NCBI GenBank assembly: GCA_934169775.1
Contig: CAKPOI010000018.1
Location: 1-28,279 of the forward strand
Direction: 5' to 3'
Source: an uncultured Clostridia bacterium
Lineage (GTDB): Bacteria; Bacillota; Clostridia; TANB77; CAG-508
DNA: 28,279 nt
Shown piece by piece: positions 23,394 through 28,279 of the stretch. The position numbers were made by a program, and so were the translations under genes. How positions within the stretch are numbered: the stretch's first letter is position 1; each line of letters opens with the position of its first letter. The notes under the pieces are model-generated. The model ran no database searches, had not been told where the DNA came from, and saw only the letters and a program-made list of their open reading frames with translations.

Positions 23394-24629
23394 TTAGTTT
23401 GCATAAGCTAATTTCTCATAAGAAGTTGAAGCGTCGCTTTCCTCAATTTCTTTTTTTGTTTCAAAAGCACTTGTAATTGCCTGTGCTGAAAGTTGTTTTG
23501 AATTACTATCTAAATGAGCATATATATTTGCAGTAGTTGAAAAATTAGAATGTCCTAACCATTCTTGTATTGCTTTCATTGGAACACCTTTAGCAAGTAA
23601 TAAACTTGCACAAGAATGTCTTAAATCATGAAAGCGAATATGCCTTAATCCTAATTTGTTTAATAAGATTTTAAAATGTTCTGATACATAGTCAGGTCTT
23701 ATTAATTTTCCATCAGGTTTAACAAATACATAATCTTTATATTCTTTTGAATATGATTTTCCAAAAGCCTTTTTAAAATATTCTTGTTGTTCCTTTAATT
23801 CTAAAAGTTTATCTGCAATTACATCAACTAAAGGTAAAGTTCTATAGCTAGATTTGTTTTTTGTTCTATCTTTTGAAACGAGTTGCCTTTTTCCATCTAA
23901 TTTAGCAATAATTATTGTATGTTTGATGGTAATTGTTTTATTTTCAAAATCAAAGGCATCCCATTTTAGACCTAAGACTTCACTTCTTCTTAACCCGTAA
24001 TATGAAGTTACTAAAATCATTAAATTCATTGGATCATCTTTGGACTTTTCAAAAAGTTCGTTTAATTCATTTTCATTATAGAAACTACCAATATATTGTT
24101 CCTTTTTGGGTCTTTGAACTTTATCAGCTGGATTGTTAGGTATAACATCCATTTTAAAAGCATAGTCTAAAGCTTTTCTTATTATAGCATGATGATGAAT
24201 AACTGTATTTGCAGATAGTCCTTCGCTAAATAAATGATTATAATATTCTTGTATATCTATTGCTTGAATATCTGTTAATTTAATTTTATTATTAGTAAAA
24301 TATTTAGTTATTCTATCATTTACTAATTGTTCATAAGAAGTATAAGTTGAAGGTTCAATAGTTTGTTTTACAATATTTAACCAATCTTTTAGAAAATAAA
24401 TAAATAATATATTTGTTTTTACTATATTATTTTTTTCCATTTGTTTTGTATTCAGTTCATTTTCAAATTCTAATCGTAATTCTTCAGCTTTTGCTTGTGC
24501 TTGTCTTTTATTTCCTTTAACTTTTAATTTTGTAGAAAGCCATTTTTGCTTTCTCTTTCCATTTTCATCTTTATAATTAATTACGGCTTGATATACACCG
24601 TTCTTTTCTTGTAGGCTTACTGTTACCAT
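23394..24629 (-). CDS. int: Tyrosine recombinase/integrase of an integrative element
   Basis: 411 aa phage/ICE-type integrase. The N-terminal arm-binding domain is at about 1-60 ('GVYQAVINYKDENGKRKQKW'), the core-binding helical domain at about 75-170, and the catalytic domain at about 180-385. Catalytic residues R214 ('GLRRSE'), H334 and R337 ('HDLRH'), H360 ('GHS') and the nucleophile Y370 ('NIYAHL') are all visible, so it should be active. Start ATG with AAAGGAG upstream. Its 3' end abuts tRNA-Leu, and an excisionase-like gene follows upstream on the same strand, the usual end module of an element integrated at a tRNA. Confidence 0.95.
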   Translation of the reverse strand: MVTVSLQEKNGVYQAVINYKDENGKRKQKWLSTKLKVKGNKRQAQAKAEELRLEFENELNTKQMEKNNIVKTNILFIYFLKDWLNIVKQTIEPSTYTSYEQLVNDRITKYFTNNKIKLTDIQAIDIQEYYNHLFSEGLSANTVIHHHAIIRKALDYAFKMDVIPNNPADKVQRPKKEQYIGSFYNENELNELFEKSKDDPMNLMILVTSYYGLRRSEVLGLKWDAFDFENKTITIKHTIIIAKLDGKRQLVSKDRTKNKSSYRTLPLVDVIADKLLELKEQQEYFKKAFGKSYSKEYKDYVFVKPDGKLIRPDYVSEHFKILLNKLGLRHIRFHDLRHSCASLLLAKGVPMKAIQEWLGHSNFSTTANIYAHLDSNSKQLSAQAITSAFETKKEIEESDASTSYEKLAYAN

Positions 24630-24720
24630 TTTGACTCCTTTCTTTAAATAACAGACTTGATTTAACCTACTATTAATATTGATAATATAATACCACTCTA
24701 ATAACTAAAAATCTAGTCAT

Positions 24721-24927
24721 TTAATCGTTTTTCGTTAGATAAGATATAACATTTCTTTTTGGTATTTTGTATTCTCTGCCAACTTTTAATGAGGGGATAG
24801 TTTTATTTTTAACTAACCTATAAGCTAGTGTAATGCCAATACCAAGCATTTCTTTTAATTGAACAACATCTACTAAATCAAGGTATTCAGTAAACATTAG
24901 AGCATAGTTTTCTTTAATAGTACCCAT
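24721..24927 (-). CDS. Excisionase-family DNA-binding protein
   Basis: 68 aa with a MerR/HTH_17-type fold: 'LDLVDVVQLKEMLGIGITLAYRLVKNKTIPSLKVGREYKIPKRNVISYL'. Such proteins bend att DNA and steer integrases toward excision. Good AGGAGG upstream of the ATG at 24927. It lies 91 bp upstream of the integrase on the same strand, matching the int-xis module. Confidence 0.85.
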   Translation of the reverse strand: MGTIKENYALMFTEYLDLVDVVQLKEMLGIGITLAYRLVKNKTIPSLKVGREYKIPKRNVISYLTKND

Positions 24928-24957
24928 ATTGCTAGTCCTCCTTCCTTAAATTTTTAA

Positions 24958-24992
24958 AACTAAAAAGACTTTATATAAAAATAAAGCCCTTT
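24958..24992 (-). terminator. Terminator between the HTH gene and the excisionase gene
   Basis: On the minus strand GGGCTTTAT and ATAAAGTC arms form a hairpin followed by TTTTTAGTTTT, a few bases after the stop of the gene ending at 24998. Confidence 0.6.
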
Positions 24993-24997
24993 TCTAA

Positions 24998-25462
24998 TTA
25001 CATACTATAACATCTATATTTATATTTTTGAGTTGGAATAGGAATGTTCATATTTATTTTCTTTGGAACATCACTACTAACTTTTATACCTTTGTTAAGT
25101 TTTAAATTTCCGTTTTTATCTCTGTGATAAATACTAGAATTACATTTAGCAAAAGCATAATCATTCATATTGCTACTAGAATAAGATAATTCTAATGAGT
25201 CTTGATATAATAATGCTTGTAATTGTTCATAAGAATTATCTTCTTTCTTTGGTCTGTTATAATCCTTAAAATATTCTTTCATATAGTTATCTCTTTTAAT
25301 AGCATTTTCATTTTTACGATTTTGTTTTTCTTCTTTACATCTGCTATCTGCTTTTATTACCTTTGAAACATATTGCTTAGAAACACCAACCATTGTTGCA
25401 ATATCTTTTTGTTTAAAATGTTTGTTATAGTATAAGTCTAAAATGTTCTCTTGATTTTCCAA
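24998..25462 (-). CDS. Helix-turn-helix protein of the mobile element
   Basis: 154 aa. Residues about 5-38 form a sigma-70 region 4-like helix-turn-helix ('ILDLYYNKHFKQKDIATMVGVSKQYVSKVIKAD'). The rest is Lys/Asn-rich and polar, without a recognised domain, ending in Lys/Tyr-rich residues. I take the TTG at 25462 because AGGAGG lies nine nucleotides upstream; the longer TTG form at 25483 would encode that site. Divergent from the DUF6076 gene and a candidate regulator of the shared region, where an inverted GTGAACAAT pair flanks a promoter. Confidence 0.75.
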   Translation of the reverse strand: MENQENILDLYYNKHFKQKDIATMVGVSKQYVSKVIKADSRCKEEKQNRKNENAIKRDNYMKEYFKDYNRPKKEDNSYEQLQALLYQDSLELSYSSSNMNDYAFAKCNSSIYHRDKNGNLKLNKGIKVSSDVPKKINMNIPIPTQKYKYRCYSM

Positions 25463-25610
25463 CCTTAAATACCTCCTTCCCAATGTGGTTGACTTTTTGT
25501 TTGCAAGATTTTGAACATAAAAATCATATTGGCTATTCTTTTGAAATAGTCAATTTAATATTTAATTGTTGCCATTTGATATTGGTTAAATATATTCATA
25601 TATCTATATT

Positions 25611-25705
25611 GTGAACAATACTTCAATAATATTTGACATTGTTATTATACTATGATATAATATATTTGTTAATACAATATTAAAAATATTTTCAAAATTG
25701 TTCAC
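25611..25705 (+). promoter_or_regulatory. Promoter of the DUF6076 gene flanked by an inverted 9-bp repeat
   Basis: TTGACA (25633-25638), a 17-nt spacer and TATAAT (25656-25661) form a consensus promoter. GTGAACAAT at 25611-25619 and its exact complement ATTGTTCAC at 25697-25705 flank it symmetrically, suggesting repressor binding upstream and downstream, possibly with looping. Confidence 0.65.
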
Positions 25706-25731
25706 GAATATTAAAAGGGGGAAAAATAGAA

Positions 25732-26847
25732 ATGAGAGAATTACCTCGTGTAAACGTATCTGAGGACTTTTATATGTGGTTTGACTTAGAAGAAAAAAAA
25801 GAACATTATGCAACACCTTTATACTTATATCAAGTAAAAAGAGATAGAATAAATTCTGATGATGAAACAAAACTATATCTACAATTAGAAAAAGATATTT
25901 CTAAAGTAAGATTAAATAAAAAGAAAGAAATTTTAAGGCAGCCATCTACTATATATATTCATTATGTAGAAAATATAGGTGCAATGCTAATAAATTTTTT
26001 AAATGCAGATTTTACCAATTATGAAACAGCATATAATACTTTCTTTTATGCTTATGGCTATGAATTAGTGAAAGACTATGTTCCATATAGTTATTTAGAA
26101 AATGGGGAACATATAACTGATGTGCAATTTAAAGAAATCATAAAAGATATATTTGAAACTGGTAGCGATAGATTTATTGAATGGCAAGATAATTTTAGAA
26201 AATGTGTAGATTTCGTATATAATTTAAATGGAAATGAAGAATTAAAAGATGAAGAAAATAAATTTGCTAAATTTGTTGCATATACAGTAAAAGATAGTGA
26301 ATTTTATACATATTCGCAAGACATTAAAATTATAACAGATAATTACATAAACATACATAATCATAATAGTAATGAAACTATTACAGAATTGATAAAAAGA
26401 ATAAATAATAAAGATTCAAAATTAGAACTTCATAATGTTTATACAAGTACAAAATTAACAAGTATGTGTTTTGCTATATTAGATCAAGTAGTAAGACACG
26501 AGAATTTGCAAATTAAGACTTGTTTAAATTGTGGTAGATACTTTATACCAAACTATAGGCAAAATGAAATATACTGTGATTTAGCAAATCCAGACCAAAG
26601 CCCAACTTGTAAAGAAAAAGGTGCAAATGAACAATATAAGAAAAATTTAGAGAATAATCAAACACAAGCACTTTATAGAAGAATCTATAGGCAAAAATTT
26701 ATGATAGCACAAAGAAATAAAGATAGTAAAACTATTCAAAAGGAATTTGAACAATGGAAAAAGGAGGCTAAAGATAAAGTTAATAAAATGAAAAAAGGTA
26801 AACTTGCAGAAGATGAAGTTTATAAATGGTTAGTAGAAAATAAATAA
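25732..26847 (+). CDS. DUF6076-like protein with a C-terminal zinc-ribbon
   Basis: 371 aa. The N-terminal two thirds are predicted helical without a recognised fold. The C-terminal part has 'TCLNCGRYFIPNYRQNEIYC' with cysteines at 264, 267, 282 and 293, followed by 'CKEKGANEQYKKN' and a basic helical end with 'ALYRRIYRQKFMIAQR'. This combination is typical of DUF6076 proteins found on Firmicute integrative elements and prophages; their function is not known. A zinc-binding, nucleic-acid-related role is plausible. Start ATG with AGGGGG upstream and a consensus promoter. Confidence 0.8.
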   Translation: MRELPRVNVSEDFYMWFDLEEKKEHYATPLYLYQVKRDRINSDDETKLYLQLEKDISKVRLNKKKEILRQPSTIYIHYVENIGAMLINFLNADFTNYETAYNTFFYAYGYELVKDYVPYSYLENGEHITDVQFKEIIKDIFETGSDRFIEWQDNFRKCVDFVYNLNGNEELKDEENKFAKFVAYTVKDSEFYTYSQDIKIITDNYINIHNHNSNETITELIKRINNKDSKLELHNVYTSTKLTSMCFAILDQVVRHENLQIKTCLNCGRYFIPNYRQNEIYCDLANPDQSPTCKEKGANEQYKKNLENNQTQALYRRIYRQKFMIAQRNKDSKTIQKEFEQWKKEAKDKVNKMKKGKLAEDEVYKWLVENK

Positions 26848-26869
26848 TTTAGAAATATTCTAAATTTTA

Positions 26870-26898
26870 TTGTAAAAACATAGAAAATAAAGTATAAT
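26870..26898 (+). promoter_or_regulatory. Promoter of the type I toxin mRNA
   Basis: TTGTAA (26870-26875), a 17-nt spacer, TATAAT (26893-26898). The leader then forms a small TCCTTA-CAT-AAGGA hairpin before the ribosome binding site GGGAGGT. Confidence 0.65.
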
Positions 26899-26949
26899 AG
26901 AAAAGTCCTTACATAAGGATAATCCCTGCAGAAGGGAGGTGTAAAAGGA

Positions 26950-27039
26950 ATGACATCCTATGAGCTAATCTGGCGATTAATTGTTTTATTGCTTTTGAGT
27001 AATAATAACAATGAAAGCCAAGACACAAACAAAGAATAA
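26950..27039 (+). CDS. Small hydrophobic peptide, probable type I toxin
   Basis: 29 aa: starts MTSYELIWRLIVLLLLS and ends in a polar Asn/Glu/Asp/Lys tail. GGGAGGT lies about ten nucleotides upstream. The MT(S/T)YE.. opening with a single short membrane helix resembles the holin-like/Fst-type peptides of Firmicute type I toxin-antitoxin loci. The case rests mainly on context: its own promoter, a leader hairpin, a terminator right after the stop (27045-27072), and a convergent antisense RNA carrying the complement of ten bases at the start codon (TGACATCCTA, 26951-26960). In such systems the peptide damages the membrane if translated. Confidence 0.75.
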   Translation: MTSYELIWRLIVLLLLSNNNNESQDTNKE

Positions 27040-27044
27040 TCTTT

Positions 27045-27072
27045 GAGGGCGGCTGGGTACCGCTCTTTTCTT
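27045..27072 (+). terminator. Terminator of the toxin mRNA
   Basis: The arms GAGGGCGG (27045-27052) and CCGCTCTT (27060-27067) pair with G-U wobbles around the loop CTGGGTA, followed by a T-rich exit. The loop sequence GGGTA is complementary to the loop of the antisense RNA terminator. Confidence 0.6.
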
Positions 27073-27086
27073 ATACCTAAAAACAT

Positions 27087-27153
27087 AAAAAAAGAGATAT
27101 GCGGGTACATATCTCGGTGCAAATCTCGTGACATCCTACGATTTGCTTAAGCT
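27087..27153 (-). ncRNA. Antisense antitoxin RNA of the type I locus
   Basis: Predicted on the minus strand from about 27153 to about 27087 (about 65 nt). Its promoter is TTGACA (27188-27183), a 17-nt spacer, TATAAT (27165-27160). The first hairpin (27119-27146) shows TAGGATGTCA in its loop, an exact 10-nt complement of the toxin mRNA at its start codon. The second hairpin is GAGATATG-TACCCG-CATATCTC followed by seven U: a perfect terminator whose loop complements GGGTA in the toxin terminator loop. Size and logic match RNA II of the Fst/par family. Confidence 0.75.
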
Positions 27154-27159
27154 ATTATT

Positions 27160-27188
27160 ATTATAGCATCAATTCTAGTATATGTCAA
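27160..27188 (-). promoter_or_regulatory. Promoter of the antitoxin RNA
   Basis: Consensus TTGACA, 17-nt spacer and TATAAT on the minus strand; stronger by consensus than the toxin promoter, as expected if antitoxin must be in excess. Confidence 0.8.
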
Positions 27189-27249
27189 ACAATTTTTTAA
27201 AATTCATTTTAAACTCAATTTTTAGAATTTTTTTCTTATATCTTTTAAA

Positions 27250-27370
27250 ATGTATGAAATGAGAGAATATAAAATCATTATTAAAGTTAGCAGTTATAAA
27301 TAATAAATTAACAAAAGAACAAGCACAATTTTTGAAAAAGGAATTTAATAGAGAAAATATGAATATTTAA
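27250..27370 (+). pseudogene. Possible small-ORF relic, frame broken by one A
   Basis: Dropping one A from the AAAA run at 27271-27274 joins 'MYEMREYK' to 'SLLKLAVINNKLTKEQAQFL' and a short basic end, about 40 aa of helical peptide. No ribosome binding site is visible before the ATG. No CGG is involved. The rest of 27190-27521 holds nothing I can name. Confidence 0.3.
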
Positions 27371-27521
27371 AAGTTACTTCTATAAGCCCTAAATTTTTCA
27401 AATTTGCTTGAATTTAGTATAAAAACATGATAATATATATTATATAATTTTTGTAATCCTGTTTTATAGGTTGATATATAGACACTTATTTTAAAATTAA
27501 TATTTTAAGGAGGACATAATC

Positions 27522-28136
27522 ATGAAAAATTTAATTAACCATTGGAAAGAAGGATTATGCTATTTGTTTTCAGATGACTTAACCTCATTCTACACATTTT
27601 TCACAATTATCTTTGCTGAGTGTGTATATCTTCGGATTTTTTATACCACTCCAATAATTATTCCATTTACTATAATTCTTATAGGATATGTAGTAAATGT
27701 TATAGTATGTGCACTGTTTAAAGGTGGTTGGGAAGGAACTAGAATAGAAGTAGTATTTACAATTATATATTCAATTGTCTTCGTAATACTTTTTATAATT
27801 GGATGTTTTATCAATGTGAAACTAAGTATTATAATGACTATAATTCCTCTAATCGTTACAGCTATATTGATTGGTATAAGAGAGAGCCGTTGTACTTTAT
27901 TGGCTCAATTTATAGTTGTTGGAGGACCGTTTATTGCATTTACCATTTCCATTTTTATGCTTCCTACGCTTCCAATAGTATTAAAAATTATAATTCCAAT
28001 TTTGTATGCACTATGTGTTCCTTTTATCTCTTATATAGAGGATGAAACAGCTGCACTCAATATTTTTGAATTAGCTTTTGATATAACTTGGAGTAGAGAT
28101 TTAGAAGATTTTCGTAAAAAGATTTCGAAACATTAA
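27522..28136 (+). CDS. Unknown integral membrane protein
   Basis: 204 aa with about five to six hydrophobic helices between residues 20 and 175, a short polar N-terminus ('MKNLINHWKEGLCYLFSDD') and a charged C-terminus ('DITWSRDLEDFRKKISKH'). I do not recognise the family. AAGGAGG lies ten nucleotides before the ATG. It is cargo of the mobile region. Codon 38 is an in-frame CGG (27633-27635), the only one in the window not coinciding with a frame break. If CGG shifted here as in the chromosomal genes, the protein would end after about 45 residues. This suggests recent import or context dependence. Confidence 0.7.
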   Translation: MKNLINHWKEGLCYLFSDDLTSFYTFFTIIFAECVYLRIFYTTPIIIPFTIILIGYVVNVIVCALFKGGWEGTRIEVVFTIIYSIVFVILFIIGCFINVKLSIIMTIIPLIVTAILIGIRESRCTLLAQFIVVGGPFIAFTISIFMLPTLPIVLKIIIPILYALCVPFISYIEDETAALNIFELAFDITWSRDLEDFRKKISKH

Positions 28137-28187
28137 ATTTTTATGATTAAAGAAACAATCTTATATCAGGACACTTTTTCAAAAATG

Positions 28188-28230
28188 AAAACTTAGACAT
28201 ATTTACTTGCCTAAGTTTTTATTTTTCTTA
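28188..28230 (+). terminator. Terminator after the membrane-protein gene
   Basis: The arms AAAACTTAG (28188-28196) and CTAAGTTTT (28211-28219) are perfect, followed by a T-rich tail. Confidence 0.75.
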
Positions 28231-28279
28231 TTTTTTATTCTCATCCTTTTTATACATGTATTGAAAAAAAGCATTCCTT

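Noticed and set aside
26900..26949. Riboswitch or attenuator in the small-peptide leader
   Set aside because: Only a short hairpin; the antisense RNA architecture explains the region better.
27250..27370. A further CGG-type recoded gene
   Set aside because: The possible frame break is in an A-run, has no CGG and lacks a ribosome binding site, so it does not support the recoding pattern.

Overview
This is a very AT-rich chromosomal window from a low-GC, spore-forming Firmicute, most likely a gut-type Clostridia lineage. The evidence is a complete spoIIIA operon, ytfJ/gerW, A/T-ending codons, GGAGG-type ribosome binding sites, and core genes (recA, recX, scpA, yebC, eno, recN) all on the minus strand. 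The left edge holds the end of an Rpn-type nuclease gene.

Layout. 627-4178 (-) is a recA-recX-scpA-DUF2953-ytfJ operon. 4267-5841 (-) is an orphan peptide-binding-type protein. 5980-11658 (-) is spoIIIAA-AH, with three palindromic repeat copies around spoIIIAA. 12041-12760 (-) is yebC. 12940-14430 is an AbiE-type toxin-antitoxin pair with a readable promoter/operator. 14524-17011 holds a DUF1848 protein and a degenerate MBL-like protein divergent from an HxlR regulator. 17130-18988 (-) holds two tandem paralogous winged-helix proteins of unknown function. 19245-19833 (+) is an M23 (LytM) peptidase gene with an apparent ATA start. 19935-22959 (-) is eno and recN. From 23130 rightwards there is a split tRNA-Leu, an intact tRNA-Leu(CAA), and an integrative element with integrase, excisionase, HTH protein, DUF6076 protein, a type I toxin-antitoxin locus of about 30 codons plus antisense RNA, and an unknown membrane protein.

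Main observation. Three genes (ytfJ, spoIIIAB and the M23 peptidase) each have one reading-frame break. At all three the zero-frame codon is CGG, and skipping its C (+1) restores the conserved protein with GGN read as Gly. I looked for every in-frame CGG in the window. These three are the only ones in the chromosomal genes; the only other is in the membrane-protein gene of the mobile element at 27633. This suggests CGG is not read as ordinary Arg here but acts as a +1 frameshift site, possibly because a matching tRNA is missing. All three genes are sporulation-related or plausibly so. A sequencing artefact or pseudogenisation remains possible but would have to hit the same rare codon three times.

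Second, the mobile element carries a compact Fst/par-like type I toxin-antitoxin locus. A 29-residue hydrophobic peptide faces a convergent antisense RNA of about 65 nt with a perfect promoter, its own terminator, and two loops complementary to the toxin mRNA.
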